DNA from: Parafilimonas terrae
GTDB lineage: Bacteria; Bacteroidota; Bacteroidia; Chitinophagales; Chitinophagaceae
NCBI RefSeq assembly: GCF_900115755.1
Contig: NZ_FOXQ01000002.1
Coordinates: forward strand, 248,001-312,000
DNA: 64,000 nucleotides
Reading direction: 5' to 3'
In this document: piece by piece, positions 46,400-58,982 of the stretch
Layout: each line of letters opens with the position of its first letter
How positions within the stretch are numbered: the stretch's first letter is position 1
Program-made: the position numbers and the translations under genes
Notes under the pieces: model-generated
The model's input: only the letters and a program-made list of their open reading frames with translations
What the model was told of the DNA's origin: nothing
Database searches by the model: none

Positions 46400-47977
46400 A
46401 TGAATAATATCTTATCCAAACTCCAGCCATTAGACTACGCTATTGTAGCAGCTTACCTTTTGGTATTGCTCTTCATTGGCTACAGGGCAAGCTTTGGTAA
46501 GAAGAAACAGGAAGAAACATTATTTCTGGCAGGCCGTTCACTCAACTGGTACAGCATCGGGTTTAATATGTGGGGCACCAATGTTGGCCCTTCTATGTTG
46601 CTTGCATTTGCAAGTATTGGTTATACAACAGGTATTGTGGCCGGCAATTTTGAATGGTATGCATTCGTGTTCTTATTCTTAATGGCGATGGTGTTTGCAC
46701 CGCGTTACCTTGCTAAAAAAGTCACTACCATGCCGGAGTTCATGGGCAACCGTTATGGCGATAGCACAAGAACAATTCTTGTGTGGTATGCACTCATCAA
46801 AATACTTATCTCATGGCTTTCGTTGGGTTTGTTTGCCGGAGGTTTTTTAGTAAGGCAAATTCTTGGAATACCCATGTGGCAATCTGTTACGGCATTGGTT
46901 GCATTCGCAGGTTTGTTTGCTTTTGCCGGTGGCTTAAAAGCCATTGCAAGGGTAAATGTTTTTCAGATGATACTGCTCATCGCTGTATCATTCATGCTGG
47001 CTATAATTGGCGTACATAAAGTTGGCGGCATTGATGCATTGTTTAGTAAAGCGCCGCAACATTACTGGAACCTTGTTCATGCGGCTGATGATAAAAACTA
47101 TCCATGGCCGGCTATCTTGTTGGGCTATCCTGTTGCGGCAGTTGCCTTCTTTTGTACCGACCAGGCAATGGTGCAATCTGTGCTTGGCGCACGTAACCTG
47201 GAACAAGGACAGTTAGGGTTAAATTTTATTGGCTGGTTAAAAATATTATCCTTGCCCTTGTTCATTGTCCCGGGTATTGTTTGTTATGAATTATTCCCTA
47301 ACCTCAGCGATCCCAATGAAGCCTATATGACACTTGTTACAAATCTTTTCCCGGCAGGCTTAAACGGATTGGTCATTGTTGTTTTAATTGCGGTGCTGGT
47401 AGGCAGCATTGGTTCATCGCTCAACGCATTAAGCACCGTTTTTACAACAGACATTTATGTAAAAAAAATAAACCCGGCAGCATCCACGCAGCAAATTATA
47501 AAAGTTGGCCGCATCACTATTATTGCAGGTTGCCTGTTCGCTATTCTCATGGCAGTTGCCATCGACAGTATTAAGGGCCTCAATTTATTCGATGTTTTCC
47601 AGGCCGTGCTTGGCTTCATCGCGCCACCATTATCCGTTGTATTTTTACTTGCCGTTTTCTGGAAACGCACCACGAAAACAGCCATCAATTTCACGCTCTC
47701 TATTGGTTCGGCCATCAGCCTCAGCACCGGCATCATTTACCTTTGGGTCTTTCCTGCAAAAACATACAATATCTGGCCGCATTATCTTTTATTATCGTTT
47801 TATATTTTTTTATTGCTGTTCATTATTGCCGTTATTATCTCGTTAGCACAACATAAAAAAGCAACAACATATATCGATACATCCATCTTGCCCAAACCCA
47901 CAAAACGTGTTTGGATAGCATGGGCTTCATTAACTATAATCATGATTTTTTTATACATCTATTTCAACGGATTTTAA
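46400..47977 (+). CDS. Sodium/solute symporter (SSS family), second copy
   Basis: A 525-residue inner-membrane transporter with about 13-14 hydrophobic segments, opening L-D-Y-A-I-V-A-A-Y-L-L-V-L-L-F-I-G-Y-R-A and containing E-E-T-L-F-L-A-G-R-S-L-N-W-Y-S-I-G, A-R-V-N-V-F-Q-M and G-S-I-G-S-S-L-N-A-L-S-T-V. The motif set resembles SGLT-type sugar transporters. It shares the fold and length, but little close identity, with the symporter at 34927-36504, so the two probably carry different substrates. The gene is tightly packed between the oxidoreductase and GH78 genes (2-base gaps). Confidence 0.92.
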   Translation: MNNILSKLQPLDYAIVAAYLLVLLFIGYRASFGKKKQEETLFLAGRSLNWYSIGFNMWGTNVGPSMLLAFASIGYTTGIVAGNFEWYAFVFLFLMAMVFAPRYLAKKVTTMPEFMGNRYGDSTRTILVWYALIKILISWLSLGLFAGGFLVRQILGIPMWQSVTALVAFAGLFAFAGGLKAIARVNVFQMILLIAVSFMLAIIGVHKVGGIDALFSKAPQHYWNLVHAADDKNYPWPAILLGYPVAAVAFFCTDQAMVQSVLGARNLEQGQLGLNFIGWLKILSLPLFIVPGIVCYELFPNLSDPNEAYMTLVTNLFPAGLNGLVIVVLIAVLVGSIGSSLNALSTVFTTDIYVKKINPAASTQQIIKVGRITIIAGCLFAILMAVAIDSIKGLNLFDVFQAVLGFIAPPLSVVFLLAVFWKRTTKTAINFTLSIGSAISLSTGIIYLWVFPAKTYNIWPHYLLLSFYIFLLLFIIAVIISLAQHKKATTYIDTSILPKPTKRVWIAWASLTIIMIFLYIYFNGF

Positions 47978-47979
47978 AC

Positions 47980-50238
47980 ATGCGCCAATTAAAGAATCAT
48001 CATTTTTATGTTACCGGCAGCCGTACTTCGTGGCATCTTCGTTGTGTCACTCCCTTGTACCGCATTTTTTTATGGCATCAAAAAACCAGCTTTACCATTC
48101 TATTCATCTTATGTATCAGCATGTCATCATTTGCTCAGCAGGCAACATGGATATGGTATCCCGGCGATTATGAAATATGGCTCAGCAATAAAATGCAGAA
48201 CCGGCGCACAGAACGCGGTACTTTCTTTCCGGTGTTCTGGAAAATGGACAACCATTATGTACTGATGGATTTTTATAAAACATTTACGTTACAACAACCT
48301 AAAGAAGTAAACATTTATGCCGAAGGTACTTATAATGTAAAGCTGGATGGCAAAGCATTTGAAGGCATGCCATCAGTTATAACCGTTCCTGCAGGTACGC
48401 ATAAAATCAATATAAAAGTATTTTCACAGGCAACTGTCCCGGCCATATTTGTTCAGGGTAAAACCATTGTTTCCGATTCAGGCTGGCTGCTCACTTTTGA
48501 AGACAAAGAATGGATTGATGAAACCGGTAAAACATCAGACATCTCTGCAACGCAATGGGTAAACGCAGATTATGGCAGCTTTAATAATCCCTTATCGCCA
48601 CCATCAAAATTCAGTTTACCAACGCAGCCACAGGCGCCTGTTTCAATAATTAAAAACGGCAACACATCATTAATAGATTTTGGTAAAGAAACTTTTGGCT
48701 TTCTGCAGCTGCATGGCATAAAAGGCAAAGGCAACATCAATATTATTTATGGTGAAAGCAAGGAAGAAGCTAATAGTGATGATCATGCTGAAACGCTTGA
48801 CAGGATTCAGTTTAATTCAACCGTAAATACAGATTCAACCCTGCCCTTATCAAAAGCATTTCGTTATGTAAAGGTTGAAACAACATCTGGCATTACTGTT
48901 GATTCTGTATCAATGTTGTATGAATATGCAGATGTAAAAGATAAAGGCAGCTTTGCCTGTTCAGATACACTTATCAATAAAATTTATGATGTTTCAAAAT
49001 ACACATTGCACCTTGCAACAAGGGAGTTTTTTATTGATGGTATTAAACGCGACCGGTGGGTTTGGAGCGGCGATGCTTATCAAAGCTACCTCATGAATTA
49101 TTATTTGATGAATGATGATGAAACCGTTAAACGCACCATTTATGCACTGCGGGGAAAAGACCCTGTAACCGCACACATCAACACCATTATGGATTATACC
49201 TTTTACTGGTTTTTGAGCGTGTATGACTATTATATGTATTCGGGCGACAGTGCATTCATCAAACAAAATTACCCGCGCATGCAAACGCTGATGGACTACT
49301 GTTTATCACGCCGTAACAAAGATGGCCTGATGGAAGGTTTGCCCGGCGACTGGGTTTTTATTGATTGGGCAGCCGGTTTAAGCAAACAGGGCGAAGTAAG
49401 TTTTGAACAAATGCTTTTTTGCAGAAGCCTTGAGACAATGGCGCTTTGCGCAACCATTAATAATGATGCAACGAATGCAAATAAATACAAACAACTGGCT
49501 GCCGATATAAAACAAAAACTTTTTTCTTACTATTGGAATGAACAAAAGAAAGCATTGGTGCATAGCCGCGTTAATGGTGTGGCATCAAACAATGTAACTC
49601 GCTATGCAAATATGTTTGGCATCTTCTTTAATTATTTTACGCCGGCACAAAAACAGGAAATAAAAACATCTGTTTTATTAAACGACAGCGTGCAGAAAAT
49701 AACAACGCCATACATGCGCTTTTATGAACTGGAAGCCTTATGCGCATTGGGCGAACAACAACATGTATTGCAGCAAATGAAAGATTACTGGGGCGGCATG
49801 TTGCAACTTGGCGCTACATCTTTCTGGGAAGAATATGACCCTTCCAAAAAAGGCGCAGAACATTATGCAATGTACGGAAGGCCGTTTGGTAAAAGCCTTT
49901 GCCATGCGTGGGGTGCAAGCCCGATTTATTTATTGGGGAAATATTATCTCGGTGTATCGCCAACATCATCTGGTTACGCTACTTACAAAATTGAACCATC
50001 TTTAGGCGGCTTGCAATGGATGGAAGGAACGGTGCCAACGCCGCATGGCAATATTGCATTGCGTTGCGATACAAAACAAATAAAGATCAGGTCAACTGAA
50101 GGTGAAGGAACATTGCGTATAAAAAGTAAAACAATACCTAAAGGGAATAATATATCAGTAAAAAATATTGATGATAATATATATGAGATATCTATAAAAC
50201 CGGGGATTGATTATATAATAAACTATAAAGGATTGTAA
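47980..50238 (+). CDS. GH78 alpha-L-rhamnosidase; 5' end lies in a dispersed repeat
   Basis: A secreted enzyme of 752 residues from ATG 47980. The long n-region before the hydrophobic signal (S-F-T-I-L-F-I-L-C-I-S) is encoded by repeat copy B; TTG at 48055 would give a neater leader of about 27 residues. N-terminal beta-sandwich domains precede an (alpha/alpha)6 barrel with the GH78 motif D-G-I-K-R-D-R-W-V-W-S-G-D (353-365) and a C-terminal beta domain (W-M-E-G-T-V-P-T-P-H-G). The aspartates D353 and D365 fit family positions; the residue after R357 is Asp where Bacillus RhaB has Glu. RG-II side chains contain several rhamnoses, consistent with this role. Confidence 0.85.
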   Translation: MRQLKNHHFYVTGSRTSWHLRCVTPLYRIFLWHQKTSFTILFILCISMSSFAQQATWIWYPGDYEIWLSNKMQNRRTERGTFFPVFWKMDNHYVLMDFYKTFTLQQPKEVNIYAEGTYNVKLDGKAFEGMPSVITVPAGTHKINIKVFSQATVPAIFVQGKTIVSDSGWLLTFEDKEWIDETGKTSDISATQWVNADYGSFNNPLSPPSKFSLPTQPQAPVSIIKNGNTSLIDFGKETFGFLQLHGIKGKGNINIIYGESKEEANSDDHAETLDRIQFNSTVNTDSTLPLSKAFRYVKVETTSGITVDSVSMLYEYADVKDKGSFACSDTLINKIYDVSKYTLHLATREFFIDGIKRDRWVWSGDAYQSYLMNYYLMNDDETVKRTIYALRGKDPVTAHINTIMDYTFYWFLSVYDYYMYSGDSAFIKQNYPRMQTLMDYCLSRRNKDGLMEGLPGDWVFIDWAAGLSKQGEVSFEQMLFCRSLETMALCATINNDATNANKYKQLAADIKQKLFSYYWNEQKKALVHSRVNGVASNNVTRYANMFGIFFNYFTPAQKQEIKTSVLLNDSVQKITTPYMRFYELEALCALGEQQHVLQQMKDYWGGMLQLGATSFWEEYDPSKKGAEHYAMYGRPFGKSLCHAWGASPIYLLGKYYLGVSPTSSGYATYKIEPSLGGLQWMEGTVPTPHGNIALRCDTKQIKIRSTEGEGTLRIKSKTIPKGNNISVKNIDDNIYEISIKPGIDYIINYKGL
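48026..48080 (+). repeat. Dispersed repeat, copy B (overlaps the GH78 start region)
   Basis: CTTCGTGGCATCTTCGTTG, then TGTCAC, CTTGTACCGCA, a T-run and TATGGCATCA parallel copy A (5301-5376) and copy C (52331-52415, opposite strand). Unlike the other copies it is in an open frame and falls inside the predicted N-terminal codons of the GH78 gene. Confidence 0.5.
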
Positions 50239-50240
50239 AT

Positions 50241-52250
50241 ATGAAAGGATGGTTATGTTGTTTATTAATATTTACAAATACGGTTGTATTTGCACAAAAA
50301 GATTTGGTAAACACCGGTAACAGTAAATACGCAAAACTTTCCGGTATGCCAATGGACGCTGTTCATTTTACAAATGGTTTTTGGAAAGAACGTTTTGATG
50401 TTTGCAAAGATTCTATGCTGCCGCATTTGTGGGATGTTTATACAAATAAAAATATCAGCCATTCATTTGAGAATTTTAAAATAGCTGCCGGCATTGATAC
50501 AGGCAGTTTTTCCGGTCCTTCTTTTCATGATGGGGATTTTTATAAAACGCTTGAAGCCGTGGCAGCGATGTATGCTGTTACAAAAGATAAAAGGCTCGAT
50601 ACCATGATGGATAACGCGATTGCCGTAATTGGAAAGGCGCAGAGAAAAGATGGATATATCTACACTAAAAATATCATTGAACAGCATACAGCCGGCGATA
50701 CGAAAATGTTTGATGATAAGCTCAGTTTTGAAGCATACAACTTTGGCCATTTAATGACGGCAGCCTGCGTGCATTATCGCGCCACCAATAAAACATCTTT
50801 ATTAAACATTGCAAAAAAAGCAGCAGATTTTCTTACCCGGTTTTATGATAAAGCCACGCCGGAGCAGGCACGCAATGCTATTTGCCCTTCGCATTATATG
50901 GGTTTAATTGAGTTGTTCAGAACCACCAGTGATGAAAAATATTTAAAGCTTGCGCAACGGTTAATTGATGTGCGTGGAACCGTTCCTGGAACAGACGATA
51001 ATTCAGACCGCGAACCGTTCAGAAATATGGATCATGTGGCCGGCCATGCGGTTAGGGCCAACTATTTGTTTGCGGGCGCCGCCGATGTATATGCTGAAGA
51101 TGGCGATAATACTTTATTAAAAACATTGGACACTTTATGGGATAATGTCATCAATCACAAAATGTATATTACCGGTGGCTGCGGCGCTTTATACGATGGC
51201 GTTTCGGTGAACGGAACATCTTATAATCCTGATACAGTGCAGCGTGTTCATCAATCGTATGGCATGAATTACCAGCTTCCCAACTTAACAGCGCACAATG
51301 AAACCTGCGCCAATATTGGCAATCTTTTATGGAATTACCGCATGTTGGATATAACCGCTGATGCAAAGTATGCAGACATTATTGAGCTTGAATTGTATAA
51401 TGCTATTTTAAGCGGTGTAAGTTTAAGCGGCACAAAATATTTTTATACAAACCCTTTGGCTTCATCAGCAAAGTTTCCATACCAGCTAAGATGGGAAGGT
51501 GAAAGGCAAGGTTATATTGCCCTGTCAAATTGTTGCCCGCCCAATGCCTTTCGCACCATCGCAGAAGCAGGTAATTATATGTATGGCTTATCTGATTCAG
51601 GTTTGTATGTGCATTTATACAGCAGCAATACTTTATCTGCGAAACTGAAAGATGGCTCGCCTGTGCAGTTGGAACAGCAAACAGGCTATCCATGGAATGG
51701 CAATGTTTCCATAATGCTGAAACAGGCTCCTGCAAAGAGTTTCAGCATATACCTGCGTATTCCCGGCTGGTGTAAAAAAGCAACGATTAAAGTAAATAAT
51801 GAAACAGTGTATGATAATTTGAAAGGAGGTTTTTATCAACCTGTAAGCCGTAAATGGAGAGAAGGCGATAAAATTGAATTAATAATGGATATGCCTGTTC
51901 AGTTGTTGGAAGCCAACCCATTGGTGGAAGCAACACGCAACCAGGTGGCTGTAAAATGCGGGCCGGTGGTATATTGTTTGGAAGCAGCTGATCTGAAAGA
52001 TGTGAATGTGTTTGATGTAGCCATTCCTGCAAATATTCAGTTTACAGCGCAACAACAAACAATTGATAACAGCAATATGCTTACTTTAAAAGGCCAGGCG
52101 CAATTAATACAACATGGCAACTGGAATGATGCTCTATATAATGAAATCAGCAATGAAACAAAACCGGTGAACCTTACCTTAATCCCATATTATGCATGGG
52201 CTAACAGAGGTCGTGGTGATATGACGGTGTGGATGCCGCTGATAAGATGA
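50241..52250 (+). CDS. GH127 family (DUF1680) enzyme, candidate aceric acid hydrolase or beta-L-arabinofuranosidase
   Basis: A 669-residue secreted (alpha/alpha)6-barrel protein (signal peptide about 1-18). The zinc-thiolate active site of GH127 is complete: E354 and C356 in N-E-T-C-A-N, and C431-C432 in S-N-C-C-P-P-N, of which the first is the expected nucleophile. These line up with Glu338, Cys340, Cys417 and Cys418 of bifidobacterial HypBA1. The beta-sandwich after residue 460 (Y-L-R-I-P-G-W-C) is also typical. GH127 enzymes are beta-L-arabinofuranosidases, and in the Bacteroides RG-II system one member (BT1003) removes aceric acid. It starts 2 bases after the GH78 gene. Confidence 0.9.
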   Translation: MKGWLCCLLIFTNTVVFAQKDLVNTGNSKYAKLSGMPMDAVHFTNGFWKERFDVCKDSMLPHLWDVYTNKNISHSFENFKIAAGIDTGSFSGPSFHDGDFYKTLEAVAAMYAVTKDKRLDTMMDNAIAVIGKAQRKDGYIYTKNIIEQHTAGDTKMFDDKLSFEAYNFGHLMTAACVHYRATNKTSLLNIAKKAADFLTRFYDKATPEQARNAICPSHYMGLIELFRTTSDEKYLKLAQRLIDVRGTVPGTDDNSDREPFRNMDHVAGHAVRANYLFAGAADVYAEDGDNTLLKTLDTLWDNVINHKMYITGGCGALYDGVSVNGTSYNPDTVQRVHQSYGMNYQLPNLTAHNETCANIGNLLWNYRMLDITADAKYADIIELELYNAILSGVSLSGTKYFYTNPLASSAKFPYQLRWEGERQGYIALSNCCPPNAFRTIAEAGNYMYGLSDSGLYVHLYSSNTLSAKLKDGSPVQLEQQTGYPWNGNVSIMLKQAPAKSFSIYLRIPGWCKKATIKVNNETVYDNLKGGFYQPVSRKWREGDKIELIMDMPVQLLEANPLVEATRNQVAVKCGPVVYCLEAADLKDVNVFDVAIPANIQFTAQQQTIDNSNMLTLKGQAQLIQHGNWNDALYNEISNETKPVNLTLIPYYAWANRGRGDMTVWMPLIR

Positions 52251-52330
52251 TGTATGGAGTTCTTCTATTGCAAGCCTGAGACCTGGCGCATAAAGCCCGC
52301 GAGGCCCGGAGACTTCGCAAAGCAGCAGCA

Positions 52331-52415
52331 GCCTGGATAATGATGCCATAGCTGCTATGAAAAATTATAGTACAAGTGTTGCGACGCAACCGTGATGCCA
52401 CAAGGATATTGGCTG
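52331..52415 (-). repeat. Dispersed repeat, copy C
   Basis: Read on the minus strand it begins CCTTGTGGCATCACGGTTG and continues CGTCGCA, CTTGTACTATAATTTTTC, TATGGCATCA and CCAGGCTGC, the same order as copies A and B. It fills most of the 188-base gap before the LacZ-type GH2 gene; nothing else was seen in that gap. Confidence 0.5.
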
Positions 52416-52435
52416 ATAACATAAAAATAAAATGA

Positions 52436-55717
<3,282 letters not shown>

Positions 55718-55731
55718 TTCTTTGAAAAAGG

Positions 55732-55759
55732 GCAAAGGGATGTTTGCTTGCCGGTTTTT
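55732..55759 (+). terminator. Candidate intrinsic terminator after the LacZ-type GH2 gene
   Basis: GCAAA (55732-55736), a six-base loop and TTTGC (55743-55747), extended outward by G/C pairing, is followed by CCGGTTTTT. It lies 15 bases after the stop codon, in the convergent gap between the GH2 and uxaC genes. The stem is short, so confidence is modest. A CCGCC/GGCGG hairpin at 55803-55827 could serve the opposite strand. Confidence 0.4.
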
Positions 55760-55838
55760 ATGCTACAGAAATAATTACCAGGAAAGTGCAGAAGATTTCT
55801 TGCCGCCCGGAAAATAAACGCCGGCGGGTTATTGCAGA

Positions 55839-57257
55839 TTATCTCATCTGTTCATCTAATTCAAAATAATTCTTGGCGTTATTATAGCATATATCTTCTA
55901 TGATTTTCCCCGTCCATTCAATATCATTTGGCAGTTCCCCGCTTTCAATTTCTTCACCAAAAATATTGCACAATATGCGCCTGAAATATTCATGCCTGGG
56001 GTAGGAGAGAAAGCTTCTTGAATCGGTAAGCATGCCAACAAACCTGCTTAATAAACCCATATTTGATAAGGCGTTTATCTGCCTGGTCATGCCATCTTTC
56101 TGATCGAGAAACCACCAGCCAGAGCCCCATTGAATTTTACCGGCAACAGAGCCATCATTATAATTGCCAATCATGGTAGCCATCACTTCATTGTCGGCAG
56201 GATTAAGGTTATAAATGATGGTTTTTGCGAGCTTATTATTTTCATCAAGCGTGTTCAAAAATTTTGCAAGCGCTTCGGCCTGCGCAAAATCGCCAATGGA
56301 ATCCCAGCCTGTATCGGGGCCCAATTGCGATAACATGCGTTTATTATTGTTGCGCAATGCACCCAGGTGATATTGCTGAACCCATCCTTTTTCATGGTCC
56401 CATTCTGCAAAAAATAAAAGCATGGCGCTTTGAAATTTACGCTGGTCTTCCCCGCTTATTTGTTTGCCTGCCCTCAGCTCCACAAAAATGTTTTTTATAT
56501 CAGCCAGCGTAAAATCATCTGCATAAATTCTTTCCAAACCATGATCGCTTACTTTACAACCCATCTCGTTAAAAAAGTCATGACGTTTTTTTAATGCACC
56601 CAGGTAAGTGTCGAAGTTTGATATTTCTGTGTTAGCAACAGCAGCAAGTTTATTTACATAATCATTAAAGGCGCTTACATTGTTAACCGTCATTGCTTTA
56701 TCCGGCCTGAATGCAGGATATACTTTTACGCCAAATCCATCATCGCTTATTTTTTTATGATACCTTAAATCATCAAGCGGGTCATCGGTTGTGCAAACAA
56801 CCTTCACATTCATTTTTCTCAGCAAACCCCTTGTTGAATATTCTTTTGTTGAAAGCAATGCATTGGCTTCTTCAAAAACGCGTTTTGCAGAATGCCCGTT
56901 TAGTATGACATTAATATCAAAATAGCGCTGCAGTTCAAGGTGCGTCCAGTGATATAAAGGATTACGCAATGTGTAGGGGACAGTGGCTGCCCAGCGCTCA
57001 AACTTTTCCCAGTCGCTGCTGTTGCTGCCTGTTATAAATTTTTCATCAACGCCATTGGTGCGCATGGCACGCCATTTATAATGATCGCCATACAACCATG
57101 CATGTGTGAGATTTTTGAAATTAATATCTTCAGCTATTTCTGCAGGAGGAAGATGACAATGATAGTCTATAACCGGCATCTTCTTCGCGTAATCGTGATA
57201 TAATAACCTGGATGTTTCTGTGGTTAACAGGAAATTGTTATCTAAAAAATGTTTCAT
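55839..57257 (-). CDS. uxaC: Glucuronate/galacturonate isomerase
   Basis: A 472-residue cytoplasmic member of the amidohydrolase-like uronate isomerase family. The metal-site motif D-Y-H-C-H-L-P-P is near residue 30, W-R-A-M-R-T-N-G-V follows, and the C-terminal block G-M-L-T-D-S-R-S-F-L-S-Y-P-R-H-E-Y-F-R-R is diagnostic for UxaC. The enzyme converts D-galacturonate to D-tagaturonate and D-glucuronate to D-fructuronate. Length matches the family (about 470). It is the last gene of the uxaB-uxaA-uxaC set; a 72-base gap upstream holds a striking AAACGTTT double palindrome, so it may have its own regulated promoter. Confidence 0.96.
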   Translation of the reverse strand: MKHFLDNNFLLTTETSRLLYHDYAKKMPVIDYHCHLPPAEIAEDINFKNLTHAWLYGDHYKWRAMRTNGVDEKFITGSNSSDWEKFERWAATVPYTLRNPLYHWTHLELQRYFDINVILNGHSAKRVFEEANALLSTKEYSTRGLLRKMNVKVVCTTDDPLDDLRYHKKISDDGFGVKVYPAFRPDKAMTVNNVSAFNDYVNKLAAVANTEISNFDTYLGALKKRHDFFNEMGCKVSDHGLERIYADDFTLADIKNIFVELRAGKQISGEDQRKFQSAMLLFFAEWDHEKGWVQQYHLGALRNNNKRMLSQLGPDTGWDSIGDFAQAEALAKFLNTLDENNKLAKTIIYNLNPADNEVMATMIGNYNDGSVAGKIQWGSGWWFLDQKDGMTRQINALSNMGLLSRFVGMLTDSRSFLSYPRHEYFRRILCNIFGEEIESGELPNDIEWTGKIIEDICYNNAKNYFELDEQMR

Positions 57258-57312
57258 TGTTTATAAATTAAGCTATAACAGATCAATCTTTGTAAATCAA
57301 CAGGCATCGGGC

Positions 57313-57328
57313 AAACGTTTAAACGTTT
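57313..57328. promoter_or_regulatory. Double AAACGTTT palindrome upstream of uxaC, putative LacI-family operator
   Basis: AAACGTTTAAACGTTT is a 16-base perfect palindrome made of two abutting 8-base palindromes with central CpG, the usual core of LacI-family operators. It lies 56 bases upstream of the uxaC ATG and one base beyond the uxaA stop codon. A single AAACGTTT is found between uxaB and the lacI-type gene (60641-60648). Confidence 0.6.
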
Positions 57329-57329
57329 A

Positions 57330-58982
57330 TTACAGGCTCACACCGCGTTTCCATGGAATAAAATCATCCTGCTCATTTTTTACGGCGCAAACTTTTATAT
57401 CGCCTGATGCAACTTTAATTACATAATCCAGTATGCGTTCACCGGCCTCTTCAATTGTTTCTTCGCCTTCAATAATAGTTCCTGCATTAATGTCAATTAT
57501 ATCCTGCATACGGTTATACAATTTTGTATTGCTGGATATTTTTATAACCGGCGTAACAGGGTTGCCTGTTGGTGTGCCGAGCCCTGTTGTAAATAAAACA
57601 ATATTGGCGCCCGCAGCCACTTCGGCTGTTGTGCTTTCAACATCATTGCCCGGCGTACATAATAAATTCAAGCCCTGCTTATTTACTTTTTGAGGATAAT
57701 CCAATACGTCAACAACAGGAGAGGAGCCGCCTTTTTTTGATGCGCCTGCACTTTTAATTGCATCTGTTATCAGGCCGTCTTTTATATTGCCCGGAGATGG
57801 GTTCATATAAAATCCGCTGCCCGCGTTTTCTGCAAGCTGGTTATAGGTTTTCATTAAATGCATAAAACGTTCAGCGTTTTTTTCATCGGTACAACGTTCA
57901 CTTATTTCCTGCTCCACGCCACAAAGCTCCGGGAACTCAGATAGGATAACGGCACCGCCGCATGTTACCAGAATATCTGATGTATAACCAATGGCGGGAT
58001 TAGCACTGATGCCGCTGAAACCATCGCTGCCACCGCATTCCAGGCCTATGATTAATTTATTGATGGAAGCAGGTTGCCTTGTTATTTTATTCGCTTCTGC
58101 AAGGCCTCTGAATGTTTGTTTTATTGCCAGTGAAATAAAATCTGAGCCTTTACCGGTTTGTTGCTGGTCAAGAATAAACAACGGTTTATTAAAGCCCGCA
58201 TCGCGTTTGGCTATTTCTGCTTCAAGGGTTTTTACTTCTGCATTCTGGCAACCCAGGCTTAAAACCGTTGCACCTGCAACATTCGGATGTGTTATATAAC
58301 CGGCAAGCAAACCGCACAATGTATTTGCATCCTGCCTTATGCCGCCGCAACCCAATGTATGTGTAAGAAATTTTATGCCATCGATGTTAGAAAATAATTT
58401 GCCTGCATCATCATCTTCTTCTTCCAATACATCAATATTAAAATCATCCGCCAGGAAATCTTTGCCTGATACGTAGGCCTTTTTTAGTTTATGGGTAAGC
58501 GATGAATATTTTCCTTTGGCTTTATAACCCAGTTCTTCCAGCATGGCTTCTTTCATCTTTTCCACATTGCGGTTCTCGCAAAAAACCATCGGTACCACAA
58601 GCCAGTAGTTAGCTGTGCCTACGCTGCCATTACTGCGGTGATAACCCATGAAAGTCTTGTGTTGCCAGTTGCTTACATCTGGTGCGACCCAATTATTTTT
58701 TTTTGTTGACTGATGGAATGCATCAGTAGCATGCACAATATTTTCTGTTGATATGCGGCTGCCTCTTTCAATATCCTGCACCGCTTTTCCAACAGTAATG
58801 CCATACATGGTTATTACATCGCCTTTTTGCAGGTTTGTTGTTGTGAACTTATGTTTGGCAGGCACATCGTTCTTTAATAAAAAAACGTCTTCTTTAAACT
58901 GGATTGTTTCGCCCTGCTTTATATCTCTAAGCGCCACCAATACATTATCGGCAGGATGAATTTTTAAAACACTATGCTTCAT
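57330..58982 (-). CDS. uxaA: Altronate dehydratase
   Basis: A full-length 550-residue UxaA: an N-terminal SAF domain (about 1-85) and the large altronate/galactarate dehydratase domain with W-Q-H-K-T-F-M-G-Y-H-R, T-H-T-L-G-C-G-G, L-S-L-G-C-Q-N, G-L-E-C-G-G-S-D-G-F-S-G and T-T-G-L-G-T-P-T-G-N-P-V. It dehydrates D-altronate to 2-keto-3-deoxygluconate using iron. The start at 58982 is preferred because a purine-rich GGAGGAAAGG lies just upstream; an ATG at 59000 would add six residues from within that stretch. It overlaps the uxaB end by 11 bases, indicating translational coupling. Confidence 0.94.
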   Translation of the reverse strand: MKHSVLKIHPADNVLVALRDIKQGETIQFKEDVFLLKNDVPAKHKFTTTNLQKGDVITMYGITVGKAVQDIERGSRISTENIVHATDAFHQSTKKNNWVAPDVSNWQHKTFMGYHRSNGSVGTANYWLVVPMVFCENRNVEKMKEAMLEELGYKAKGKYSSLTHKLKKAYVSGKDFLADDFNIDVLEEEDDDAGKLFSNIDGIKFLTHTLGCGGIRQDANTLCGLLAGYITHPNVAGATVLSLGCQNAEVKTLEAEIAKRDAGFNKPLFILDQQQTGKGSDFISLAIKQTFRGLAEANKITRQPASINKLIIGLECGGSDGFSGISANPAIGYTSDILVTCGGAVILSEFPELCGVEQEISERCTDEKNAERFMHLMKTYNQLAENAGSGFYMNPSPGNIKDGLITDAIKSAGASKKGGSSPVVDVLDYPQKVNKQGLNLLCTPGNDVESTTAEVAAGANIVLFTTGLGTPTGNPVTPVIKISSNTKLYNRMQDIIDINAGTIIEGEETIEEAGERILDYVIKVASGDIKVCAVKNEQDDFIPWKRGVSL

